Source: Vespa crabro (taxonomy: Eukaryota > Arthropoda > Insecta > Hymenoptera > Vespidae). Taken from it: 64,000 bases of DNA. Made by a program: the position numbers and the translations under genes. Below the pieces are notes generated by a model. It saw only the letters and a list, made by a program, of their open reading frames with translations. It was not told where the DNA came from and made no database searches. Positions 1-11,100 of this stretch are shown in pieces (the stretch's first letter is position 1; each line of letters begins with the position of its first letter). The stretch lies in NCBI RefSeq assembly GCF_910589235.1, contig NC_060956.1:8190999-8254998 (forward strand), read 5' to 3'.

Positions 1-487
1 TTTCATCGAAACGAGTCTGCTGACTGTCGATAGCCTATGTATATATACTATGTATATAGCCTCGAACAAGATACGAATTTATATCATTCGCCATATGAGA
101 GCGAAATATACGATATAAATATCGTTTGACGGAAAATCGAAGCGACTGGAAGGTCATCAAATAAATAAATGAAAACTTGTCCGAAAATACAACCAACCAC
201 GGGTGGTCAATAGAATTTGCATCTTTTAAAAGCTTCGATCTGTTTAAAGACATTAATGGATGTCTTCCAAGTTAGATTCGAAATTATCTTAGAAGAATTC
301 ATTAAATACCTACGGCTGGTATATACGATTTAAACGTTGTTATAATCAGATTTCTACCCTCAAATTTGAAAGAATTCTTTAGTATGATTTAGAATTCTGA
401 GTTCTTCTTCAAATTTACCTACAACACTGAAACGAGTTTCTCGATGCGTATTCTGTTCATACGTAAGCAGATAGTTTGATTCGAATT
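1..487. other. Non-coding, nothing recognised
   Basis: AT-rich sequence with only short, unconvincing open frames on both strands. No splice-consistent coding segment or transposon signature was seen. Confidence 0.5.
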
Positions 488-839
488 AAGGACGTACATT
501 AATTTTAAATCAATCTTCGACGACCAAATCGATGAACGAACAAAATACCAAACGACCAAACAATTCGCCCGTACATCGCTAGTGTGAAATACATTGAATC
601 AAATGTACACATTCGCACTACAAGAAACTTTCTTAGAGATCAGACACTGGCAAATATAACCTTCAACGAGCTGGAGGCGATCGTCTCCACTACCTCTCCA
701 TAAACTTGCAATTTTGCTGATTTATGAGATCAAACATTACAATACTAACAAATTTGAGTTGTCGAGTTTGAATGTCTGGTTTTTTGGTTTTTCGTTGATC
801 TAATCGCCGAAGATAATCGCTGAGTGTACACGCAGACTT
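488..839. mobile_element. TIR element, copy 1 (unnamed family)
   Basis: The two ends are imperfect inverted repeats: the start (AAGGACGTACATT..., then CGACGACCAAATCGATGAAC) matches the reverse complement of the end (AAGTCTGCGTGTACACT..., then GATTAGATCAACGAAAAACC). The body aligns with the element at 14139-14592 in the same orientation, sharing GCACTACAAG/GCATTACAAG-like and AATTTGAGTTGTC-like blocks. There is no coding capacity, so it is a non-autonomous DNA transposon. Superfamily unknown; no clear target-site duplication. Confidence 0.65.
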
Positions 840-1658
840 ACATTTAAAAGCGTAATTCGTATGACACTTATCTAATCATATGAATTACACAATAAACTAA
901 TTTTTTTTAATTTATGACTTAGATCACTTTCATAATCACTGGCTCAATTATACATCATCTGATAATATTACGAAGCATTTCATTTTTATTTCATTTCAGT
1001 CATTTTATATTATATTATACTTATATTTAAATAAACATAACGGGCCAAGTGTTAAGTCCTTGTATAAACGCATTAAAGTTCTTCATTAGTTATTTGATGT
1101 ACTAAGATTGTGCCTACATGCGTATCGCGTTTTGTTTCATTAATTCATATTGCAAAACACATTATAGTTATGTAGATAACTAAACAAATAGCGTAACATG
1201 CAAAGAAAACTTCACGTGTGTGTGATGAGCGATAGAACGTATGTTCTTTTTTACAGTCGTGATAAGCATCAAGCTATTTCTTTTTCTCCACTGATTCAAT
1301 GACGTGGCGCTAGATACGTATTAATATCAGGTAAGGTTTTGTCTTAAGCAGTGTTGTTTGAATCATCGATATGATCAAAGTCATCGATATCGTTAGAGTA
1401 GTCTTTTTTTATATAAAATAATTAGAATCATAGGTTATTAAAAGAATCACGAGAAAAATAATTCAGTTATTGTGTGTTAAATTTAATTAAATATATTTTT
1501 ATTATTATAATCCCGATATTATATCGTACACTTTAATTTATCACCTTGATTTCTCCTCACTTATAATAAAAGCAAATCTAATCTAATACAAATAGTAAAA
1601 AACATATGTAAAATATGTTTAGCAAGAAAATTCAATGCTCTAATAATATCTCTAATAA
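840..1658. other. Non-coding, AT-rich
   Basis: Low-complexity AT-rich DNA between the TIR element and the DIRS-like remnant. No gene or RNA feature is recognised. Confidence 0.5.
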
Positions 1659-1740
1659 TTGTCTCTCGCACTTCGAGATTACAAAGTTAGTATCATTACT
1701 TTCATGTCTTAGACCACAAGTTCAGAACCCAAAACAATTG
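1659..1740 (+). repeat. Left inverted repeat of DIRS-like remnant
   Basis: Runs from TTGTCTCTCGCA to AAAACAATTG. It pairs with 3118-3198 in inverted orientation with few mismatches and a short indel. Confidence 0.85.
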
Positions 1741-1866
1741 ACTTTTTCTGGCGGCTTTTTGCTGTTAATACCCATTCATTGTTTTTGTGTTACACAGGCC
1801 ACATGTTTAGTTCAAGCTGTGATTTTAAATTTCTGTATTTTAATTCTTTCTTAAATTACGTATACG

Positions 1867-1983
1867 ATGGGAGGTAAAAGAAAGAGGTCTAAGAGCCGAG
1901 ATTGCTCTGAGGAGAAGAGTAACTCCAAGAGATTACTCGAGAATATGATGGGAGAAATGCTGACTAGCATTGCATCCATTTAG
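1867..1983 (+). pseudogene. Gag-like N-terminal fragment
   Basis: An ATG opens a short frame MGGKRKRSKSRDCSEEKSNS, then LLENMMGEMLTSIASI before a stop. The Ser/Arg/Lys-rich start followed by a helical segment is typical of DIRS-family gag-like proteins. The frame is broken after 38 codons. Confidence 0.45.
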
Positions 1984-2354
1984 GAGTGATGATCTAGAGG
2001 CTATGGGAAAAGATACTATAAGCGAAGGTAAATTTGGATCCCATATTTTCATTGAGAGTAATACTTTTGACACGAATCCGGTCAATAGGACGGTTTATAT
2101 CATTGAATTAGTATATCTGAGAGGTTCATTATTTGATAGCGCCTAATTTAGGCCAATAAAAATGGAATCTGTTGTACGCGAGAGACACAATAGACTTTTA
2201 CATAGTAGTCTGACTTCATGTAGAAGATAAAGTAGAAATGATGTTGCTTTAATTATTCGAGAGGTAAGAGAAGTTTTGTAAACAAACTTCATAAGAAAAA
2301 GGAGGGATTTGGAATGCGTCCAAGCTTCTTATTGAGATTCACCGATCTCAGATA

Positions 2355-2672
2355 ATGGCTCGCAAGGCTTATATTCTGTCGACTCTATCAAAACAATGGA
2401 ACACAGCTTTGGAAAAGAGAGTTACAGATTTTTACTTATTTCGGGAGAAACTGGTGGACGAAATGAGACCACCAGAAAAATATTGTTTCATCCAGTACTT
2501 TAAATTAGAGGAGCTTGTCGGGCCAGAAGTCGGTGTCTCAGGGGAGCATGAAATCCTGGACGTAGAGAAAACCACCAACTCCAAGGAATCAGACGAGACA
2601 GCCTTCATATCAGAGATCAGGCCAGTTTTCGTTATCAGTATCTGCGGTCTCAGAACCGTTAATATTAAATAA
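2355..2672 (+). pseudogene. Gag-like fragment of DIRS-like element
   Basis: A 105-codon frame with ARKAYILSTLSKQWNTALEK and DFYLFREKLVDEMRPPEK. The pattern (short helix, then LF-x-EKL and a charged -EK) resembles the middle of DIRS-type gag proteins. The rest of the frame is acidic and unrecognised. It lies between the same inverted repeats as the recombinase-like piece. Confidence 0.45.
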
Positions 2673-2995
2673 CAACGTAAACAGGTTTGCGAGGCGTTTA
2701 AGCCAATTTTTGGAGATCTGTCCACTTGCAATTAAAAAGACAGATTAAAAGACTGCTGACAACAAGTGCCATTGTGCCAGCACAAGTGGTCGATGATCAG
2801 TTTCTGTCACTCCTTTTTTCTTGTTCCTAAATCTAACGAAAGAGGCTTTGACGTTTGATGTCTTTACGCCTACTTTCCAAAAATTGTCTGTGGGCAACTG
2901 TGTCTGGTTTGATCCAAATATTAACTTACTTGTCTCTCCTTGCAGGTCACAACAACATCCTTGGCGTTTAGGCTTACCCTGACTACCGCTAGGCT

Positions 2996-3085
2996 ATCAA
3001 TCAGGTACTCTTAAGAAGGGAAACTCCAAAGGAGGCAATTGATATTACAATTGCATCATTGAAAGATTCAACAATTAAGCGAGAA
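2996..3085 (+). pseudogene. Tyrosine-recombinase N-terminal-like fragment
   Basis: INQVLLRRETPKEAIDITIA followed by SLKDSTIKRE resembles the SAM-like core-binding segment of DIRS and phage-type tyrosine recombinases (the common form is ...SLSxSTxKQY). The catalytic R-H-R-Y part is missing. Confidence 0.45.
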
Positions 3086-3117
3086 GGCGCCACAGGTTCC
3101 GGAAACCGTGTGAAATT

Positions 3118-3198
3118 CAATTGTTTTAAGCTTTGAACTTGTGGTCTAAGACATGAAAGTAGTGATACTACCTTTGTAATCTTTCGTGCGAGACACTC
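3118..3198 (-). repeat. Right inverted repeat of DIRS-like remnant
   Basis: Inverted partner of 1659-1740, with CAATTGTTTT at the inner end and GCGAGACAC near the outer end. Confidence 0.85.
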
Positions 3199-3740
3199 GA
3201 ATAATTGTGATCAAACTTTGCCCGCTTTTGACTCGTTAGATCCTTCAAATATATCTTAAAATCAACTTAATACTAACAATACTAATCTTCATTGATCAAA
3301 CTACCTATCGTGTTTGATTCGACCATTGTTATTAGACATTGTTATTAGACGTTTGTAATATATAGCCAGGCTATTGATGCTGTATTTCATATTTTATGTG
3401 GAAATGTGTTGGAGTATCGGACCGCTTTATGCAATTAACGGTGCGCTTCAAATACATTGAATCAAGCATTATCACGCCCACTTGTTACTTCTCAACAAAA
3501 TTTTTTTGATATCTCCTGCCACTTAAACAGTTAATCGACCGTTAAAAATATTGCTAATTCCTGTAAAAATTTTATATATATTTCCCATTAAAAAGATTAC
3601 CTTGTACTAATCCTATTACCTTTTTTTAATCTTCTAACTTTTCTCATCTTTTCTCCTTCGTTCTCCATCGTTTTTTATTTCTATCTCTTACTAGTTCTTT
3701 TATAATCTAAATAATGGCAAGAACCAGTGTTAAAACATAA

Positions 3741-3787
3741 TACACACGCACACACACACACACACACATACGCGCACACACACACAA
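3741..3787. repeat. (AC)n microsatellite
   Basis: CA dinucleotides with a short interruption (ATACGCG). Confidence 0.9.
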
Positions 3788-5338
3788 ATACATATATTAT
3801 AAACTAGAGATGAGAAGAATATGAGAAGGGCGTAGAAAAAATCGAGAAAGAGAGAATTGCATCAAGAGTTTCCTTATTAATATGCCGATCTCCATGAACT
3901 TGTCTGTTCTTCTACTTTCCGTAACTGCATATTGGTAAGCTAAGGAGGAGCAACAACGTGAAGTACGAACATGCACGGTAATAATGCTAAAAGGATATAC
4001 CAACTAGAGAGTAAACGAGCAAACGAGTTACCACTGGTTAATGCGATGAATATTAAGAGACGCTTCTCATAGTCAGTCGAAAAATTCCAATCAGATATAC
4101 TGCTCTTTTGATAGCATTTATCGTACCTATACAATCTTTTGCGAATATCAAAATGAATCCTTTGTAAAAAAAAAAAAAAAATAAGAAGGAGAAGGAAAGA
4201 AAAAAAGAAAAAAGAAAGAGAATGAAAATCTTTTGTACTCCTTCGGTCAATAAAACAATTAATTTTTCGATTTACAACCGAATGCTCAACATTCATGCAA
4301 TATCAATATTTTCTCATATCGAATAAGACGATTATTATCTTATTGATCTTTATAAGTTATCAATGATTATCTTCTCTTTAATAGTAACTTCATCGAAGAA
4401 TATACTTGTAACTCGAATGCAATGAGACTTCATCTCAGTTTATGATCTTTATTTGATATAAATTCACTATACTTTATGTTTCCTCTTGGATATTCCCAAT
4501 GAAAAGGTACGTAACGCATATTCCATCCGGTTATCGGTTAATCGTTCTCTTTGTATCCTTGAATAAAAATGGAAGGATGGGCGTTCCATTCCACGTTTTG
4601 GTACGAGAACAATGTCGATATTGATTTCATCATGGAGAGAGCTTCAAAAGGAAATCTCTATACTAATTATCGGTATATAACCTGTAATGGTATCGTCCAT
4701 ATCTGAGAAGATCAGCTCGGAATATAAAATTTCGCTATAGGCAACTCCTAAACGTTAGTCACATTGCGTGTAATATATTTTAAGAACGCGAAGAGTGCAG
4801 TACGCGTGGGCAGTGATTAGTAACGGTAGCTCCTTAAGAGGGTGTGTCTTGAGATAAGAAACTTCGTAGTCTCTCCACCTTATTGAATGATTAGAAGTTC
4901 TCTTAAGACCATTACGTCGTCAAGATATTTGACACATCAAAAAAAAAAAAAAGAGAAAAAAAAGAAAAGAAAAGAAAAAAAGAGAAAAACAAAACTACAA
5001 ATTAAAATCCCCTCATAACATTTTCCTATTAATGACACAAGACCGATGGAGAGTGAAAAAAATACCACCTTGTATTCACTATAATCTTCTCAGAAGCGAA
5101 GATAAAAATAGTATCTCTTTGAGAGCGAAAAGAAATCTGCTTGAAATCGTAATCAGTAAAACAATAAGCCTATCGTTATCAACGATAGCGAGCTTAATGT
5201 TACCGCTGTAGCGGATTGAAATGATAAAAAAGGAGAGCAAAAGAGTGTTCCGCAGACTTAATCCAAAATAAAATCCTCATAAAGATGGAAAAGAATCGAC
5301 AGCCGGTTTCTTCTTAGGAACTTGATATCTTCCCACAG

Positions 5339-5415
5339 TCTTTCTTTTTCCTTCTTGTGTCTTCTTCTTTTTTTCCTCTTCTTCTACTTTCTTCTTCTTC
5401 TTCTTTCTTTTTCTT
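5339..5415. repeat. TTC/CT-rich pyrimidine tract
   Basis: Almost uninterrupted pyrimidines with TTC and TTTC units on the plus strand. Confidence 0.8.
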
Positions 5416-5711
5416 AGTCGGTCTTTATAATACAACATAGCATAGTGGCAAATTTACGGTACGTAACATCTCATTCAGCCGTTGTAATCCAGGGAGCTTG
5501 TGACGTAAGCCTTTCCTCTGCACCCCTACCTTTCTTGTATTAACGCGTGCACCAAGCCAGGCAATGACACTGTTTAAAGATCAGAATGATATCTACTCGG
5601 GGTACCTGACCAAGCTACATCGTATGAGCTAGTGTATTCTCCAAGTGTATGTGTGTGTGTTAATAGGGCAAAGAACTTCATCTTCCTTCCTTTTTTATTT
5701 CTTCCCATAAC

Positions 5712-5716
5712 CCTCT

Positions 5717-5769
<53 letters not shown>
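5712..5769. repeat. (CT)n microsatellite
   Basis: CT repeats with two small interruptions. A Ser-Leu-repeat open frame crosses it and is an artefact of the tract. Confidence 0.92.
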
Positions 5770-8124
5770 TGTCGTTTCGACCTCTCGGCGATTGGTCGTG
5801 CGACGTGTCGACGTACCGTTAACCGACGGAGGATTCTCGATCAGACCGTAAAGAAACGTCCCCGTGCCTTTCCACAGCAGATACTTCGTCGAGGGGACCT
5901 TTCCCGTGAACCAAGAAGAATTTGTATTGGTATCTTTTTCTTATGAAAGATCGGAGCTCCCTTGAGGACCTCCCTTCCTCGATCATGCTTATATACGATT
6001 CTTCTAGCACCTATTCTAGATGAGAAGAGAGAGTTAAAACTGGAGTTGAAGCATATAAAGACGTTTGAGGTCGACCACTGGTAATCAGCCTCCAATCGCT
6101 GAAACGAAGCCGGCGATTACCAAGTGCGCCGAGCATGCTTAGATCGTTGTAGAAGCGGTTAACGCCATTGCTATCCCACGAATAACGCGACTACTGAAAT
6201 TAGATACTCTCGCTATAGGCCGGAGGCATTGATCAAGATGCATTCACACGGTTGTCCGATTTAACGGTCATTTTATATTCGTCAAACACCGTTACTGATA
6301 GAGTAGCATCCTCGAATAAAGAGAGGCTAAATGAAAGACCGTGCTCCTAATAAATCCGTAACTTTTCGATTAGCCTTATTTGCTTAAAATTAAAAAGGAA
6401 AATTCTTGGATAATTGTATAGAAAATATATAACAGGAGAAGAAGGAGAAGACAACCTTCTCCTCTTCGATACTCGATTGGAGTTCTCGGTAGTAAAGCCT
6501 ACTTCTTTATTAACAATCCGCACTTAGTTCCAAGAATATTCCAATTTCAAGATAGCATCGCAATGGAACTGCGAAACTGGTTGTGTCCCGATTGCCTGGC
6601 CTTATTTATTTCATTTTCGAATGCCCCGTCATTGGATGGAAGGAGCAACCATTTAATCGACCGCTTGGATTCTCTTCCTAGTATATCCAGTTACGTGTTT
6701 ACACGTCTTTGCGGTAATAAGTTTATTTTACTACTATTGGTAAGACACGCACGCTTCTTGCACAATCGTTCGGTTGTCTGGTTTATTTCACCAAGCGGGG
6801 GACTTACTCCCAATCTCTGTCTCATTTCACGGGAGAAAATGCAAGGGAACGAGCTTTCTAGCTCGATTCTATCTACCAAAAAAACCGCGATCGGATAGGA
6901 AATTCCGTTATCTAACTTCGCGATGTAATTTCACGATTACGATAACAAAATCTTACTCACTTCTGTATGACCAAAACGAGCTAGAACTCGAACTTGACTT
7001 GAAACAACTCGATGTAAGAAGATCGGAACGCAAAAGCTTACAACAAACCGTATAGTCTCAAGCAAAAGATTTACATTCGTAGAGAAAAAGACAAAAATAA
7101 ACGACTTTTATGGTATTCTCATTGAAGAATATCATTGACCAAGTACGATTATCATCCTTTCGTAATCTCGAAATTACAGCTTTCAGGATATAGAGTCTGA
7201 AATGAAGCATCGATAGAGACATTCGATGCGATCGTTTCAATTCGTATTTTTATAGATACGAGGTTTAGATCGTAAAAGTAGTTGAGCAGTATCCGAGAAA
7301 ACGTTCAACATTTATCCTACTATATTAGCTCACGTAACGCCATTATTAGTCCTTGGGAATATTGTGGAATTCCAAAACTTATGATCAATAATATAAAGAA
7401 TATAATCAATCGAAAAAGGATAACGATTTGATATTTAGATTATGTGTCTGAATAACAGTGTCGTGTGTTGATGCACACTAAAAATATGTTTCCTCGTATC
7501 TGCGGCAATTCGATTAAGTTTATGACGCTCTTATGATCACTAAAAAAGCAATTATCTTATGTCTAAAGCAATTTACAAAGTCTTATTAAGGTTGCTCTCG
7601 TGGTAAATCGACTATCAACTGGATCATATGGAGAAAAAGATAGGTGCCAAGTTTTTTTGAGCACGAGGAAAGGTTAGCGCCAGTTTTTACGAAGACCATC
7701 GTTCCTTTAAATTGACTTTGACTCGATTTCTTTCTACTATCTATTTTTTCATTTCCATTAGAATGAAAAACTTAAGACTATTACAGTGCATAGAGTTTTG
7801 AATCAACGAGTGCACGAATGACAAATGATTCTATTATTAAACGGCTCGTGATTATAAACCCGATACTATGAACCATACTCTACGATCACGGACAAAGGTT
7901 TTTATCACTGTTTCACCGACATCATCGCGATTATCGATATTATTAAAAACATAAGCATCTCTAATCGTTCTTCAATATTGTACTGAGATGTCTTATGTTC
8001 GCGCACAATTAGCTTAATAGAGGAAGAGAGGAGCGAGTTACAAAGAAATCCGATGACACCCGGAGGCTACGGAGATGAGGGAGTGTAAAAGAAGGAGGTG
8101 GAACCAGTAAAAGGAGAAAGAGAA

Positions 8125-8148
8125 TTGCACTTTAGGGCATAACGGCAT
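8125..8148 (+). repeat. Short direct repeat, copy A
   Basis: TTGCACTTTAGGGCATAACG followed by GCAT. It recurs about 320 bp downstream at 8445-8470 with one substitution and a 2-bp insertion. Confidence 0.7.
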
Positions 8149-8240
8149 ATGGCCAGGATTCACGGTCGCCATGTCACGGAGTTGCAACGAGCAGTCGTGT
8201 GCGCACATAAATGCACACACAAGAAAGGGAAAGAAAAGAA

Positions 8241-8321
8241 GGATAGAGATAGGTATAGAGATAGTGATAGAGATAGATATAGAAATAGAGATAAAGATAG
8301 AGGAAGAAAGAGAGAAAGAGG
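8241..8321. repeat. GATA/GAGATA-type microsatellite
   Basis: Degenerate repeats of ATAGAG and ATAGAT, passing into GAAAGAGA. All three frames on both strands are open across it, a by-product of the repeat. Confidence 0.85.
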
Positions 8322-8444
8322 ACAGCCTGGTTCATGCATTTTCTTCGGCCAGTCACACCGCCGATGCGGACCATCGGCATCAAGCAGCCCCCACGGCAGC
8401 CCTCGTAGTCCCATCGACACCGAGTAACTCTATGACTAACAAGT

Positions 8445-8470
8445 TTGCACTTTAGCGCATAACGGGGCAT
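8445..8470 (+). repeat. Short direct repeat, copy B
   Basis: TTGCACTTTAGCGCATAACG followed by GGGCAT, the second copy of the 8125 motif in the same orientation. Confidence 0.7.
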
Positions 8471-10948
8471 TCCGGCGTGTTCCATAGATCATGGTCCATG
8501 ACCCACGGATTGCGTGGGCCGGGCACTATAACCATTCCTCGACGATATAGCGACGGCGTGGCTGCGGTACCACGAGCATTAAGTTTCCAGCTTCATCGTC
8601 TTCTTCTTTTTTCTTAGTCTCCTCGTCTCTTCTCTCCGTAGATACATCCCTCTACGATACTACTCTTCGCGTTTACACCAGTCTCACGACAACGAAGCAG
8701 ACTTTGTCATTTTTGATTGAAAGATTGCAAATGCATTTACGAACTTCTACAATTTTGCTAATAATCTTTGCGAACACATAATCGATGGAAATTAATAGAA
8801 AATTTTTGATAGGGATATACTCGCACTCGGCGATCGATTTTCAAATACTATAAATCTTTTGAACCTACTGTCTTTCCTCCTACTGCTATTTCATCGACCA
8901 TTTCTCAATACGAAACTGAGAACATCAGGAGGAGGCGAACACCGAACATCAGGAAATCACCTTACCACGCTAAGGTCGTCGTGTAGCTAGGATCTCAGGG
9001 TCAGGATGCCAACGCTACCGCACAGTACCCCACACCGAGAGACCCCACCGAGAATAGTAGTGTTCGAAGCTGATTCTTTTCCCGAATGTGTGTTAAAATG
9101 ATATGGAAATCAACAAATTATTGTTTAGAATAAAAAAGAAGAAATATAATACCATATTTTATCATTTTTATAAAAATTTGAGTATCATTACCACTTTAAT
9201 AACAATCTGAGTAACATATATCGTACGAGTACTATTTTCTACATTTTCATCACTATTTTTTTTTTTTTAATTAAATATTAAAAATTAAATATATACACTC
9301 TACAAATAAATTAAAATATTAAAAATAATAATCGAATTATCATTAGTTAATTCGTGTATATGCATATGTTAACCTCAACATAAGGATTGCAGGTCGTTAG
9401 AATCTAGAACTCGTTATCCAGGATCAGACGCGATTTGTACTTCGTGGTTTTATTCACGATCCAGGACCGCCTACCGTTTGAAAGAGTGGACGATAAAAAA
9501 AAAGATCGGCAAAGTGGACGGCCAATAATACCGTATATTTTTAGACCTAAAGGAGATTATTTTTCGCGCCTGAAGACGTCGCAAAACAAGATAAAGAGGA
9601 TTCCTTATGATGATCCGCCCAAAAAAGAAACATTCTAAAAAATGTGTTCGGACACTGACATTGAAAATATAAAATATAACGAAAGGAAGATCAAGATCAA
9701 GAGATGCCGACAACTTTTAAGGATGTAATTCTAAAAGATTTGCTATTGTGAGAGAACGAAGGATGCCCTATAAAATCATCTCGTAACTATAAATAACCAC
9801 TTTGATAAAATCTCTAGCCAAGATTTATAATGTCTTCAATGTTTGATTTCTCCATCATCATGTATAATGATTTATATGACATGATCGATTTAATAGCAAG
9901 GATCGTACATCAACATCGACTCGAAGTTGAATGATAATTCAGGTTATTTTATCTAAATTACAAAATCTAGAAAACGTGCTGTCTATCCACGGATAGACGC
10001 CCGTAGTAATCACGTACAGGTACAACCTTCTGTTTGCACTATCCCAGCTATCAACCGAAAATTGCAAACGAGACATGTCGTTAAGGTTGTTATTAATATT
10101 ATTATTCTTATTATTAATGACATTAATCATAAATCTTTTATCCCGCATGAACAACATCAGAGATAAGAAGCCCATTGGATGTTGCAATTAATGGAATATT
10201 AATCTACTAGGATCTTTGGAAATTAATCGGCATGATATATCTGTACATTCAAACAGTGAACATACAGTATTTTGTTTAATCATTCAATGAACCATAGATT
10301 AAAATATTTATATTAAAAAATTATTTATTCGTTTAATTAAACGTAGACAAATATAATTTTAACGTCGTTGTCTATTTATCTTATTGCGAATGCATTAAAG
10401 TTTTTAAATGTATATGCTTGAATGTAGCTCCGAGCATCGCAAGAATGCTTCAAGAGATGACTTAAGATTCAAGATCTTCAGTCTATCTCGGACAAAGTCA
10501 TGAATACCAACATGTGGAAGCAATGGGCACAATTATTTGCTCATTATCATAACTTAATTCACATTTACAATGTTGACGCATTTCTAGACACTTCACGACG
10601 AGTAAAAAAGTACGCTTGATAAAGCAATAAATGTTCAGTAATAAAAAATTAAATGTTAACTTTGAGCGTGGATTTTATTCGAATCAAAGTTAACATTTAA
10701 CACGTTAATATCAACGTAGAGAACATTGTTTTAATAACTTGATTGCACGATAAAGTATATAATATTCTTCTTTATAGTATCTCGTGAAAAATAATTGTCG
10801 AAATTTAGTGTTTGATTAATTGTAAGAATAATTTGCTTCCAGTACTCTATCAAACAAAAATTATTCTAAATAGAAAGGATTTTTCAATCAAATATCGGCA
10901 AATATTTTACTGCAGAATATATAATATAATATATATATATATAATAAA

Positions 10949-10953
10949 AAATA

Positions 10954-11001
<48 letters not shown>

Positions 11002-11006
11002 TATTT
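10949..11006. repeat. Perfect AT palindrome 1
   Basis: AAATACTAAT, a (TA)n core, then ATTAGTATTT. The unique arms are exact reverse complements, so the 58-bp unit can form a full-length hairpin or cruciform. Confidence 0.92.
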
Positions 11007-11034
11007 ATATATATAGTATTTATATATTTATATA

Positions 11035-11043
11035 TATTTGGCG

Positions 11044-11091
<48 letters not shown>

Positions 11092-11100
11092 CGCCAAATA
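11035..11100. repeat. Perfect AT palindrome 2
   Basis: TATTTGGCGATAAT, a (TA)n core, then ATTATCGCCAAATA. The 14-base arms are exact reverse complements. It lies 28 bp after palindrome 1 and has different arms. Confidence 0.93.

Larger units (their letters stand above)
1659..3198 (+). mobile_element. DIRS-like retroelement remnant between inverted repeats
   Basis: Segment 1659-1740 is the inverted counterpart of 3118-3198 (about 85% identical by eye, sharing ACTTTCATGTCTTAGACCAC). Between them, on the plus strand, lie a basic Ser/Arg/Lys-rich gag-like start (1867), a second gag-like frame (2355-2672) and a fragment resembling the N-terminal part of a tyrosine recombinase (2996-3085). Inverted terminal repeats with gag and a tyrosine recombinase are characteristic of DIRS-type retroelements. 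Reverse transcriptase and RNase H are absent, so the copy is internally deleted and dead. The assignment rests on pattern, not on an alignment. Confidence 0.6.
3199..10948. other. Long non-coding stretch with simple repeats
   Basis: No confident gene. Contents: an AC tract at about 3741-3787, A- and purine-rich runs at 4165-4220 and 4938-4988, a TTC-rich pyrimidine tract at 5339-5415, a CT tract at 5712-5769, GATA-like repeats at 8241-8321, and a repeated 24-26-mer at 8125 and 8445. Open frames such as 5632-5946, 6563-6898 and 9435-9638 show no recognisable domain or splice context. It may be intron of a larger gene, possibly SMG6. Confidence 0.45.
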
